Positions 21,380 to 31,706 of a stretch of DNA of 64,000 nucleotides are shown here, piece by piece. The translations under genes and the position numbers were made by a program. Origin of the DNA: Diaporthe sp. PMI_573 (taxonomy: Eukaryota > Ascomycota > Sordariomycetes > Diaporthales > Diaporthaceae); the NCBI GenBank assembly GCA_021399435.1, contig JAJTUP010000062.1, positions 248,001 through 312,000 of the forward strand, in the 5' to 3' direction. How positions within the stretch are numbered: the first letter of the stretch is position 1; each line of letters begins with the position of its first letter. A model generated the notes under the pieces. That model was not told the origin of the DNA. It saw only the letters and a program-made list of their open reading frames with translations, and did not search any database.

Positions 21380-24170
21380 GCCTGATCAAGTTATTTGATA
21401 AGTTGGCATCTCGTGTTTGTGTCGTAAGGCGTTTTCCTCGATACAGACCCCTGCAGCTCTGCCGTGCATGTCGTGTTGTTCTAACAGTTTCTGTACACAC
21501 CCTCTCGACCGGTGAGTTGCCTTAATATATCGCTCAGTGGGTATTTGCTGGTTTGTGCTTTCAGATTGCGATTCCTAGCGCATGGTCGGCCCAGTCGCCA
21601 GCTGACGCATAACCCACCAATGCTGATGCCTAGCTATCAAGAGCTTCAAAGTCTACATGTTGCAGCAATGGTACCGCTGGGGCGACTGCCTATGGAACTG
21701 TACCAGGGAACCTCGTGTAATTAGGCCGCTCAAACGCATTCTGACTACATTTTCGTTCAACAGCAGCAGTTTCAGGATATAACTAACTTCATCCAGCGAG
21801 CTATATAGCCGCTGGACTCAAGAAGTAAGAGGGAAAACAATTATGGGAAAAAAAGGATGAATGTGAGAGGGCTGTCTGTGGAATACGAAACTTATCGAGG
21901 GTCCTCCATTTGGCGAAGATTCTGTGTGATCAGCGGTACTTACTAGATTGAGTAGATGAGCACTGAGTATTTCTGTAGGTATACTGCACAGTATTTACAG
22001 CTGACCAGGTTATGTTTGTACTTGAGTGAACAACTTACAGAGTTATAGTAGCATCAAAGGTGGCAGTGCATCATCAATAGACTTAGCGGTTGATAAGATC
22101 CTGGATTTGAGTATCCATACAGTATCTGACTCAAGGTTAAAAGTATCTTTGCCCGCGTATCGAAGGGTCATCTTGGACCGCAGTAACATATGTATATGCT
22201 TATCTGTCGCATTTCCCATCGTGCCTCGATTGGGATCAAGAGTAATCGGCCCATACCAGCTGCTACGATTGTATTCCGAGCGTGCTTCTGACATTCGCCG
22301 GCTGCGGGATGCATCAGGTACATTGGAAGTCAATAAGGAGGACTGGCTTGTGATTGTAGAGACGTTGATTGTAGAGTTCGTTGGTGTGGGCGACTTGAAT
22401 ATTTTAGATGATGTATTTGAAGTAGATTGATTGGGTAAATCTTGTGTTGGTCATTTGATTAACTTTACTTGGAAATTCTGCCTTGCATAGCCGCAATGGG
22501 CCTAATCGACCAGCTAAGCTCACACCCTCTGACCTAACTTCGCGCCGTCTTCGGGTCCACATTGATTTGCTCGCAAGTTGACCATTCTGATCTTAATATA
22601 TCTGCGGGTCTCATACGCACAGTGTACAAAAATGGATTGCGCATCCACAAACTCTGTTCGCTTTTTAACAAGAAGTCACTTAGGAATATTTCGGTGGGCG
22701 GAGCAAAACGGTGGGTGGGCCGACATTGGCTCTGAGTCCTGCAGCAAGGGTTTCTAGGGGATGAAAAGCCCAAACTGGCCGCCACTTTAATCAATCCGTT
22801 CTCCAGGATATTTGGGGAAACAAATCCCGTACGGAAGGTAACGGCTTGTCTACCCTGGTTTGTGAATGCTCGAGGGGTGGTAAAAACGCGTCTGGATACA
22901 ATAATGTATTTTGTCGACCTCTTTTCGTAAGCGCAAAGTTCTTAGGTGAGGTATCCACGCAGGCCAGGGTGTCAAGACGCGGGTATAGAGGAGGAAGTTT
23001 TGTCGATTCTCGTTTTACAAAACTGCTTGCGTTATAGTTTCGGTATCCGAGTTTTAGACATGGATAGCTAAGCTTAGGCTTGATGTCTGTAGATGTATAT
23101 AAAGAAGACTCCTTTGTCACGATAGTCATCTCGTAAAAATCCCTAGTGTATACGGCAGAAGAATAATTTCTTAATAGTCTAGTGGGCGACGACCTTATTA
23201 TTATAGAAAGTGTAAAAATCAACTTTCCTATCGATGGTTGTATACAATCTGCGATCTCGATGTGTACTTTTAGAAATAAAGTCCACTTCGTTCTGCACCC
23301 ATAAATAAGTACTATCCGGCCGGAAATTACGGTGTCTTGTATGCTGACGAATGTAATTGTGAATGCTCGGTCATGTCTAACAAGAGGGATCTAGACAAGT
23401 TAGAGGTATTCGCGGTGAATGAGCAAGAGCTATCCATCGTTTGTGGTGTCAACATTGAATCTCGTTGGTCGATTGGTACATGGGAACGAAGAACCTCTGA
23501 AGGAGCTTGTGGGCGTTGTACATATAATTATGGAGTAATATTGCTTAAGCTGACGCGACACATCATCTGAGTACCTTATTCACCAAGCTGATGTGTACAG
23601 ATAGATAATTGATGCGAGGTGCGAGATAACCGAGGTGATGGCTGGGAGGCGCACTGCGCGCGAGCGCGACCATCACCGTATATGAAGCGGTGGTGGTGTG
23701 AAGATCTGACGGCGCTGCGGAAGTCGTACACGTACTGGCCCTCGACATCGTCTCCTGTCCCGTATAGTCGGCTTGTCCCTATCCAACTGTCCATCTTCTC
23801 CCGGAGGTAAATAGCGGACTCCCGTACATGGGTTGACATCCTTAGGTGACATTCGGGGCCGCATGCTAACGTGCAAGCAGCTTCGACCTACCCGCCCGGT
23901 ACCTTTCGGCAGTGTGTCCGCGTCCAGGCGAACAGACGCACTAGATATAAGTCTGCGGAAACTCCCGGGCGCTTCGAGTAAGCCAGCAACTTCAAACAGC
24001 CGCGGCCATGTCCGGCATCCCCGTCTACGCACAGCCTACCGTCTCTTGTAGATGAGGACTGCCAATTTAACAAGGCTGGTCAGTTGACAACCCCGGCGAC
24101 GTCATTTTCGAAACCAGCGCCTGCTGCGAAGAGGAGGAGGAGTCCAATCAAGAAATCCTAGGATGTTATA
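21380..24170. other. gene-poor AT-biased stretch
   Basis: Open frames at 22026-22430 (+, no ATG), 22791-23222 (-) and 23576-23839 (-, starting MSTHVRESAIYL) are the longest. None has a recognisable domain or convincing splice partners. The last has a plausible ATG and an ordinary composition and could be an exon of an unknown gene. Confidence 0.4.
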
Positions 24171-24173
24171 TAG

Positions 24174-24692
24174 TTATTTTAATCCTTGACATTGCTGTAG
24201 TCGTCCTCTAGATATTGGCAGAGCCTCACTGACTCCCGGTGCCCCTCTGCTTTCCCTCTCAACCACTGAGCCATTCATCCTCCTCCGATCTTGTGTGCCT
24301 TTCCTCTTTTGACAGCATCTCGGTACAGCCAATACCTTCTTCCCTGTATATTCTGCCGGATTGACTGGAAATAGCAGGTGGGTATTTGCATATTCTCCAC
24401 CGTCATCATCTATCTCGTTGATATTGATCTGTAATACTTCTGGAGGAACGAGGGGGTCAAATGTGACGCCATAGTAGTCGATTTGTCTAGACAAGTAATA
24501 ATTAGCTGCTAGGTCGGGGAAAGGGACTAAATATAATAACTACCTCATTGGTTTCTCTATTACCCAGCCCAAATATTCATCCAGCACAACCATATCACCT
24601 GGAACCTCTGGGAAAGAATCGCGATTATATATCTTTCGAAATGCTAACCCTGCAAGTTCTGGACCAACCGGCTGCGGGAACTTAACAGACAT
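24174..24692 (-). CDS. hypothetical two-exon protein
   Basis: Exon 24544-24692 starts MSVKFPQPVGPELAGL and ends in ..WVIEKPM. A 57-bp intron (GTAGTT...CTAATTATTACTTGTCTAG) joins in phase to exon 24174-24486, which reads QIDYYGVTFDPLVPPEV and INEIDDDGGEYANTHLLFP. Total about 153 residues. The N-terminal two thirds look like a real soluble protein. The last ~45 residues are Arg/Ser/Gly-rich and less convincing, so the true stop or another intron may differ. No family recognised. Confidence 0.5.
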
Positions 24693-25890
24693 TACATCAA
24701 TAATCCCTGATGCTGTTGGGAGGAGTTTTTGGATGGATATAAGTGGACCTTCGATCTGGATTCTTAGAGGGTTGTGACAGCTCTGTCTCTGGCAGCTTCC
24801 CTCCCGACAAGGTTAGACGCCATGAATTCAATCAATGTCACCTCCGTTAGCCGCCCGGCACGTTCCGAGGCATGTAGACCCAAGAACAATGATAGGCCGG
24901 CCTGGGCATGCAAGCCCGGCCAACCGGAGTCCGAGACCGAAAACCTTAACACTTAGCACCGTGTCCAGCAAGGTTCCACTTCATCGAGGTCTACTCAGAA
25001 ACTGTTACAGTGCACTTTTTTTTATCCTACGAAAGTCCTAGACTAAATTTAACTTTGCTGTGGGGGTGGGGGGCAGAGGAGTACACACCCCGCATGTCGA
25101 GCGTCAGAGAAAGATTCTTCACTTCCGCGACGGCAACTCCCATAGGTTGATATCGTAGCCAAGAAAAGCTTTGAAGTTGCAATCCTGTCTATTGTAGCAT
25201 CCGATGTACATGCTGATTCCCTCATCTTGTGTGGTCATTGGTCCTCGCGGACTGGATCATGAGTAAGTACACTCTAGCATACTACGGTTGGTCCATATTC
25301 AGTTGTTGCCAAGAGCAGTAGGTTGTGATGACCTACCTGAACCGCTGTCGTGGCAGGCTTGGCGGCTCATGAATACCAAAAGGCTTGCGCAAAATCTTGA
25401 TTAAAGTGTATACTGTGACATTGTGTCGGAGTCTCCGCTCAGTAATCATGTGAACACAGGCACCTCCATACCGGGCAGAGTTCTGCACCGACGGACCGGT
25501 TATGCTCTAGGGTAGATGGCAGCTCATTGTATGTAGTCGACTGTATCATCCTGGCAGCTTAACCTACAGACCATGGCTTTGTGTTCTTGATTCTGCGAGT
25601 CGGGTGAGCAGCACGACTACATGGAAATTTGTTGCATGAAGCCTAACGTTTTCCACCATTTTTCGTCGTCAGTGTCCACTGCCTTTGCCTCAGAAGAACA
25701 GCATCTCCAGACCGAGCCGTTTGTATACACTAGGCATAGATGAAGGCACCAAAGATATGCTAGGGCCTGGTAGGGGCATTTACGTAATGTAATATCTGAA
25801 ACAATGCCCTCAAGATATCCTTTACGGCGCCTTATCTTTTACACGAAGAGACCAGCGCAACGGGGTCGTAGGAGGGCCGGCCGATGCAAG
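24693..25890. other. no gene recognised
   Basis: Only short frames on both strands. A frame near 24764-24956 is open on both strands at once and is not supported. Confidence 0.4.
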
Positions 25891-26153
25891 GTAGAAGCTT
25901 AAGGTGGTTTTGTTGACATAATCCGTATACATACGAAACTGTATGAAGTCGCTTCTGTGGAAGCTTAAATTATGGGCTTTCACAAACAATGTTTCCCCGC
26001 GCCGATTATGCGCGTAAATCGAATAAATGCAACGTAGGAGTTTAATTTGTGGGCTTCTCATGGAATGGTTCACCGGTACAGATCTGAAGCGTAAAGTACA
26101 ATGTTATGCCGGGTGGAAGTTTAAAATTGTGGGTTTCTAGGAAGAATGCTTGT
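25891..26153 (+). repeat. degenerate ~65-79 bp tandem repeat, copia target
   Basis: The motif GGAAG(C/T)TTAA recurs at about 25893, 25959, 26036 and 26115, each of the last three followed by a (T/A)TGGGCTTT-like block. Spacing is 65, 77 and 79 bp. The copia element inserted 38 bp into the fourth copy. Confidence 0.55.
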
Positions 26154-26346
26154 TGTCAGATTATCACCCTTTTAGGTATGTGGGACGTGTAATTATGGTC
26201 CAAATGATGGGGTGGTAACTGTGTGTATTGTGATGATGTCTTGTCTTGGTTCCTTGGTGGGACCCCACCCGTAAGGGGCTGGTTTTGTCATGATTCAACC
26301 ATTGATGCCTCAGGCACCTAACCCAAAGCACCCGTCACATCTGACA
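26154..26346 (-). repeat. copia 3' LTR
   Basis: 193 bp, TGTCAGATTATCACCC...CACATCTGACA as written on the plus strand; termini TGTCAGAT/ATCTGACA are inverted repeats. Identical by eye to 31218-31410. Confidence 0.95.
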
Positions 26347-26383
26347 CACCCCCTCAGACTCGCAGGCACTGGGAGTCTGCGTT

Positions 26384-29300
26384 TTACTCCCCTTCAACTG
26401 CTTTCAGCCTGTTATTTATGGGGTCTTCCCGTAGGGTTGTCTCTCCATGTCTTGTTTTCACATCTTTTAGGCCCAACTGGTGGAGGAATCCTTTCCACTT
26501 TCCAGCCGGTAATGCCTTAGTCAACCCGTCTGCCATCATTTCTGCTGAAGGTGTGTATTCCACGTGGATTGTTCCTCGTTGAGATTCCTGCCGTAGCCAG
26601 TGATTGTGTATGTCCACATGTCGTAATTTGGTCTTGAGTGTTGTGACTTCTGAGTTGACCAGTTTGATTGTTTGTGTGTTGTCACATTCGATCTTGATTC
26701 GCTTGTTGTCCAGGTCCACTGAAAGTTCTGTAAGGAGCCGGCTCACAAATAGTGTTTCTTTTGCTGCTTGAGCAAGAGCTAGAAGCTCTGCCTCCGTTGT
26801 TGATGTAGTGACCGTGTCTTGCTTGTTTGCTCTCCATCCAATTAGGCCTCCAAACAGTTTCATTGCGAATGCCTGGGAACTTTTCCGATCGAGTGTGTTG
26901 TCTGCGAATGAAGCATCGCTTGCGACAACCAACTCTTCGGTGTCCTTGAAGCAAAGAGCAAGGTGTTTGGTGCGTTCGAGGTAGAGTAGCACGCGGTCGG
27001 CAGCATCTTGGTGTTTTCGGCTCGGATTGGTTAGGAATCTTGCAAGTCTTGATGTAGCGAATGCAATGTCTGGTCGAGTGGAAATGGCAGCGAATAGGAG
27101 TGATCCGATCTTTCGTTGGTAGGCCTGGACTTCAGCTTCTGTGGCGGCGTCGATTCGAGGCACCAGTTCTTCGGCTGTCATGGGGACTGTGTGGGAGAGA
27201 TTTTTCTTGTTAGCCAGTTTGGCAATCTTCTCAATGTATGCGGTCTGAGCCAGCCAGATCCGTCTGTTCGGACGATCTCTGAGGATCTCCATGCCCAGGA
27301 ACCATTGAATCGGGTCCCCTCCACTGATTTTATACTTCTCTTGGAGCTGATGGGCAAGTTCATCGACTTGATCTTGTCGGTTCTTTCTATACGCAACGAT
27401 AATATCGTCTACGTAGAAGAAGACCAGGATGCCGTTCTTGGTGTAGCAGCAGGGTTCATGTGGGACTTGTTTGTATCCACATTGGGCAAGTGTCTTTGTG
27501 AATTCCTTTTGCCAGAGCAGTGGTGAAATCCGCAGCCCATAGAGTGCTTTGTTCAGCATCAAGATTGTACCCTTCTTCTCGTATCCTCGAGGCATTCTCA
27601 TGAAGATATCTTGATCGATAGGAGCGTGCACGAACGCATTGACAACGTCGTATTGGATCAGCTCGAGATCAAATTTGTTGGCAATGGCGATCAGTGTTCG
27701 GAATGACCGTCCCGCGAGAGTTGCTGCGTAGGTTTCTTGTGTTTGTCCTCGCGCTTGTTGATCTCCGCGGACCACGAGTCTTGCTTTGCATTTCTGAAGA
27801 ACGCCATGCTTGTTGAATTTGTAGACATACACCCACATGCAGTCCAGGATTTGTTTTCCTGCTGCGCGGCGGTCTTTCTTGAGGATTTCGGTCCATGACT
27901 TCATTTCAATGTGACTCTGCAAATGGTCAGCTTCTGCTTGTCTGAATATTGGTCCAAGTGGATGATTATCCAGGTCATTGTGCCATCTTGGCGGTTCGGG
28001 GAGGTTGCCTCTTTTCAACTTCACCCCCTGACGCAAGCGTCTTTCAATTTGTGCCTTCGTCAGGTATTTTCCCTCTGACTTGGCCATCCGGGCGGATTTT
28101 GTGCCAGCGATGAATGCGGCCTGCCACGGGCTTGTCTTTTGATTTTCTTCAGTAGACGGCATTTCTTCGTCAGACTGGGTTTGAATTGTGTGTGCGAGCA
28201 GGGCTGATGGCGGCGATCGAGGAGGAGTAGGTAGCAGGGTGAATTTGGCTTCTGTGTAGGGGCCGTTTTCTCGGTCCGCCTCGGAGCGATCATCCTCTGC
28301 AGTCTCTACGTCTGCCTCCTGGGCGCTATCGGCATCAAGTCCCTCAAATTCGCGGTCGTGTTCGGAATCTCCTGCCGGGGAGCTTTCTTCAATCAGATCT
28401 TCTCCTTCCGGTTCCGATATTGTGTCATTGTCTGGGAGGGCGTATTTTCTTGTCCACTCCGCGAGACGATTGATGTCTGTGGTGAGAAGCTCATCTTTGA
28501 AGCCTTCCCAATTCCCATCAAACACTTCGTGCTCATTAAAGATCACGTCTCTTGTATTGACAATCTTTCCGGTAGAGGGAATCCATATCCGGTAGATGTT
28601 CGATGATCGGTATCCAACAAGGTAACCAATCCATGCACGTGGCTCGAGACGTTGACGTCTTCTTTTCTTGAGCTGTGCGTCTGAGGTCATCGCGTAGGCC
28701 TTGCAGCCAAAAACGCGAAGATGGGTTTGATCTGGTCTTGGATCTGGTCGTGGGATACCCAAGCGTTTGGCAATCGCTAAGTGAAATTGGTAGTAGGGTG
28801 TTTTCCAGTTCAGTCCGTAATTTGGTGTTCGGTTGTTGAGATAGACGGTTGTTCGTCCAATTTCGGGCCAAAGAGAGTGTGGGAGTTTTGAGCTTGTTCG
28901 CATTGCACGCATCTTCTCCTTGATCACACCCCCTGAGCGCTCGGCTCCTCCGTTTTGTGCTTGTGTGTTGGGTGCTGAGGGCTCGATTTTGATGTGTTTT
29001 GATTCGAGGAATTCTCTGACAGCTCGTCTTCGGCTGAACAGTTCTCCATCACATTCAATCAACTTGACCTTGGTGTTGTTTTGAATTTCCATCATCCCCA
29101 GGAATGATTTCATAACCTTGAGGAGGGTTTCGCTATCGCGACTTTCAAGATAGTAATCCCAGATGAGTCCTGACACTCTGCATGTGAGTAGCAGTTGTGA
29201 TGTGTAGTTGTTGACTCCTGGTTCGTAGTCGTGAAAATCAAGTGCTATCCTTTCGCCTTCTCGTTCGAGGATCTCCCTCGGTGCTCGACGGATTTGCCTC

Positions 29301-29938
29301 GTGATCTTGGCTAAGGCACAAGCTTCACATTCGACTGTTGTTGGTCCCCGAATGCGCACCCCCTGAGATGAGGCAACTAGGTGCTTAAGCGCGCTCGGGC
29401 CTGGGTGACCAAGACGGCCGTGCCAGAGGATGGCTTCGCCTGTGAGTGGTCTCCTTTTGGTGTAGGTAGTGTGTTTCTTCCTCCATGTGTTGAAGGCGCT
29501 TTGCACTTCGTGTGGTTGGTAGTCGATGACGTATTGGCCGTGGATGTCCCTGAGTTTGCACAGAGTTGACCTGTCACGTCGTTTCAAAGTTGTTGGATCG
29601 TGTTCGTTGTCCCAAAAGATACCCTTCCTTCGAAGTTGCCTCAGAGAGACGAGTGTTGTCAGGAGTCGTGGGCAGAGGGCAACGTTTTCGAGGTGTAGGA
29701 CGGTCGGTCCAGTGCGGGCCGGCATTGTGCCGTATGCGAGTACTGGTAGTTGTCTGTCTCCAGCCCACAGGTAGTCATCGTGTGTGGCTGGTTTCGTATC
29801 AAACAGTCCCTCGCTGTTGTTTGTGATCGAGATCGTACTCGCTGGGTCAAGTATCACCGAGTGTCGAAGAGGGTATTCTTCTGCGTTTATGGCAAAAGCT
29901 CCCCTAGCCTCTATACTCGTGACACAATATCCTGGGAG
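26384..29938 (-). CDS. pol: copia Pol: protease, integrase, RT, RNase H
   Basis: An open frame of about 1,184 codons in the same frame as gag and directly after its UGA. In order: a protease-like VILDPASTISITN (DxA in place of the usual D-S/T-G/A), the integrase zinc domain HGRLGH...CEACALAK, the core with LDFHDYE, ECDGELFS and NGGAERSGG as D, D, E, the reverse transcriptase (LIQYDVVNAFVHAP; catalytic FYVDDIIVAY), RNase H (VASDASFAD; TSTTEAELLAL; CDNTQTIKL) and a C-terminal LRHVDIHNHWLR. No ATG opens the frame near its start, which supports expression only as a Gag-Pol fusion. No other stop or frameshift is seen. Confidence 0.93.
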   Translation of the reverse strand, partial: LPGYCVTSIEARGAFAINAEEYPLRHSVILDPASTISITNNSEGLFDTKPATHDDYLWAGDRQLPVLAYGTMPARTGPTVLHLENVALCPRLLTTLVSLRQLRRKGIFWDNEHDPTTLKRRDRSTLCKLRDIHGQYVIDYQPHEVQSAFNTWRKKHTTYTKRRPLTGEAILWHGRLGHPGPSALKHLVASSQGVRIRGPTTVECEACALAKITRQIRRAPREILEREGERIALDFHDYEPGVNNYTSQLLLTCRVSGLIWDYYLESRDSETLLKVMKSFLGMMEIQNNTKVKLIECDGELFSRRRAVREFLESKHIKIEPSAPNTQAQNGGAERSGGVIKEKMRAMRTSSKLPHSLWPEIGRTTVYLNNRTPNYGLNWKTPYYQFHLAIAKRLGIPRPDPRPDQTHLRVFGCKAYAMTSDAQLKKRRRQRLEPRAWIGYLVGYRSSNIYRIWIPSTGKIVNTRDVIFNEHEVFDGNWEGFKDELLTTDINRLAEWTRKYALPDNDTISEPEGEDLIEESSPAGDSEHDREFEGLDADSAQEADVETAEDDRSEADRENGPYTEAKFTLLPTPPRSPPSALLAHTIQTQSDEEMPSTEENQKTSPWQAAFIAGTKSARMAKSEGKYLTKAQIERRLRQGVKLKRGNLPEPPRWHNDLDNHPLGPIFRQAEADHLQSHIEMKSWTEILKKDRRAAGKQILDCMWVYVYKFNKHGVLQKCKARLVVRGDQQARGQTQETYAATLAGRSFRTLIAIANKFDLELIQYDVVNAFVHAPIDQDIFMRMPRGYEKKGTILMLNKALYGLRISPLLWQKEFTKTLAQCGYKQVPHEPCCYTKNGILVFFYVDDIIVAYRKNRQDQVDELAHQLQEKYKISGGDPIQWFLGMEILRDRPNRRIWLAQTAYIEKIAKLANKKNLSHTVPMTAEELVPRIDAATEAEVQAYQRKIGSLLFAAISTRPDIAFATSRLARFLTNPSRKHQDAADRVLLYLERTKHLALCFKDTEELVVASDASFADNTLDRKSSQAFAMKLFGGLIGWRANKQDTVTTSTTEAELLALAQAAKETLFVSRLLTELSVDLDNKRIKIECDNTQTIKLVNSEVTTLKTKLRHVDIHNHWLRQESQRGTIHVEYTPSAEMMADGLTKALPAGKWKGFLHQLGLKDVKTRHGETTLREDPINNRLKAVEGE

Positions 29939-31183
29939 TCAATCTTCGACTTCCTCGACGACTTCTTCTTTCGTCGGTTTAGGTGTCCTTGACTTGGACT
30001 TCGATCTCGGACCTTTGAGGGCTCGGACCTGTGCTTGTAAATCAGCATTGTTTGCAAGGGCTTCCTGCACCTTTTCTTCAGTCACTCGACTCTTCCGGAA
30101 GCCACTCCAGGCTTTCTCCGGGAACACGTAGTAACAGTTTGCAAGGGCGTGGGGCCGATCGCATGCCGCGCACATATCAGTCGAGCCTTCAGCTCTAGAC
30201 CGGCTGCGCTTTTGGCCCGCGTTGCTTCCACGTGATTCTTTCAAGCCCTTTCTGCGTGGTTTCTTCTCATCAACAGATTGAGCGTCCTCATCACTGTCAT
30301 GACCCTTCAGGCCATCATAGGTAGTTACCCATGCCCCTTTTGACGCTCTAGCAGTTTTGTTCTGCGAGCTTAAGGCTTGCAACTCCTTACGGATAAGGTT
30401 CCCAACGCTTCTGAAGGTAATGCTCCCATCTGCAATTTCCTGTTCTCGTGTCTGCCGAAATGTGGTTGCCCATATTGGCATAATGCCTTGTAAGGCTTGC
30501 AATAGGTCCGGGACCCATGCAATGGTTTGTTTCGTTTCCGCAACCCCTTGTTGGGTAGCTTTCGCCATTGCGGTTTCCCATTTGTCAACCCACATCAAGG
30601 CATCCCTCGGATTCCTCGGCGGTTTCAGGGAGTTCTTGTAGGCAGTTCTTGTCTGTAGCAATTCATCTGCCTTCGACTGTCCGCATCTCTTCTGCAGGTT
30701 GTTATGCCATTTCCATAGCGGTTCTCCTGCATTACAGCATGTTGACTTATATGGAGGTGCGACTGTCTGCATGATCCATTTTCGGAGTTTCTGTACAGCG
30801 CTTTGTTCTTCCTTGTAGTCCGGCTCGAGTTGCTTATACCCCTGGAGGTCGAGATTATAGGTCTTCAGGCCGGCATCGGTGAGATCGGATAGCAACCATT
30901 GGCCGTTCCTCTTCTCCTGGATGACCTCGGCTTCGTCGATTTCGTCGGCAGATCCTCCGATTGTCTGGGAGGTTGCGCCTCGTGCGGCTGCGACGGTCTT
31001 CGTATACTTCCGCAGTCGGATGTCGGGTTTCTGTGGTCTCGGTAGGAGGTTTTCTCGATGATTTATATGAGCACTGAGCCCGTAGGATTCGGCTTGGAGA
31101 AGGAATTCGTGGTCCCAATCATTCCATTCTTCGGGCTTCGATAGCAGTGCGCTAAGGTTCTTCGTGTTGATATTGTCGGCCAT
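29939..31183 (-). CDS. gag: copia Gag
   Basis: 414 residues from ATG 31183 (MADNINTKNLSALLSKPEEW) to UGA 29941-29939. The frame is also open for 7 codons upstream. The N-terminal two thirds are the helical Gag region. A zinc knuckle of the form C-x2-C-x3-H-x4-C (CAACDRPHALANC) lies near the C-terminus between Lys/Arg-rich stretches, as expected for RNA packaging. The terminal UGA is followed directly by the pol frame with no shift, so Gag-Pol would arise by read-through of this one stop. Confidence 0.9.
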   Translation of the reverse strand: MADNINTKNLSALLSKPEEWNDWDHEFLLQAESYGLSAHINHRENLLPRPQKPDIRLRKYTKTVAAARGATSQTIGGSADEIDEAEVIQEKRNGQWLLSDLTDAGLKTYNLDLQGYKQLEPDYKEEQSAVQKLRKWIMQTVAPPYKSTCCNAGEPLWKWHNNLQKRCGQSKADELLQTRTAYKNSLKPPRNPRDALMWVDKWETAMAKATQQGVAETKQTIAWVPDLLQALQGIMPIWATTFRQTREQEIADGSITFRSVGNLIRKELQALSSQNKTARASKGAWVTTYDGLKGHDSDEDAQSVDEKKPRRKGLKESRGSNAGQKRSRSRAEGSTDMCAACDRPHALANCYYVFPEKAWSGFRKSRVTEEKVQEALANNADLQAQVRALKGPRSKSKSRTPKPTKEEVVEEVED

Positions 31184-31217
31184 TTTGCTCTTAAATTGAG
31201 GCACTGAGACTCTTAAT

Positions 31218-31410
31218 TGTCAGATTATCACCCTTTTAGGTATGTGGGACGTGTAATTATGGTCCAAATGATGGGGTGGTAACTGTGTGTATTGTGATGA
31301 TGTCTTGTCTTGGTTCCTTGGTGGGACCCCACCCGTAAGGGGCTGGTTTTGTCATGATTCAACCATTGATGCCTCAGGCACCTAACCCAAAGCACCCGTC
31401 ACATCTGACA
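31218..31410 (-). repeat. copia 5' LTR
   Basis: 193 bp, the promoter-side LTR for the minus-strand genes. The sequence following it on the gene strand (ATTAAGAGTCTCAGTGCC) should contain the primer-binding site. I could not match it to a specific tRNA. Confidence 0.93.
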
Positions 31411-31700
31411 CTTGTCCTTGCTAATGTCGAACGTATACTGTGTAGCATAACCCCATGTGAGTTGGAAGCGGGATTAGCCGCTTCTGTGGGGAAGAATTAA
31501 GGTTAAGGTTTAGCCGCAAACGAGTCAACACATGGTATATCCTTGTAGCCCCCACATCTGGGAAACATTAGTCCGTCCATACACGATGATACACCTGTAA
31601 AGAGCCAAGACTTTTTCGAGATCAACTGTGTCAGTGAACGCCTTGTTTCGGTAAGGTGAGGAATCTGAGCAAACTATATTCCAGAGGTACCTAGCTATAG
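31411..31700. other. no gene recognised
   Basis: A spacer between the copia element and the 3' end of the glycosyltransferase. Its left edge continues the degenerate repeat interrupted by the copia insertion (TTGGAAGCGGGATTAG). No other feature seen. Confidence 0.4.
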
Positions 31701-31706
31701 CTACAA

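Larger units (their letters stand above)
26154..31410 (-). mobile_element. complete Ty1/copia retrotransposon
   Basis: 5,257 bp bounded by 193-bp LTRs at 26154-26346 and 31218-31410 that I read as identical, flanked by the 5-bp duplication CTTGT (26149-26153, 31411-31415). Gag and pol lie on the minus strand. A purine tract GAGGGGGTG precedes the 3' LTR on that strand. Identical LTRs, a perfect target duplication and intact enzyme motifs indicate a recent, possibly active insertion. Confidence 0.95.

Noticed and set aside
24230..24300. tRNA-like box on the minus strand (TGGCTCAGTGGTTGAG)
   Set aside because: An A-box-like match exists, but there is no B box, no acceptor stem pairing, and the site falls in a coding frame.
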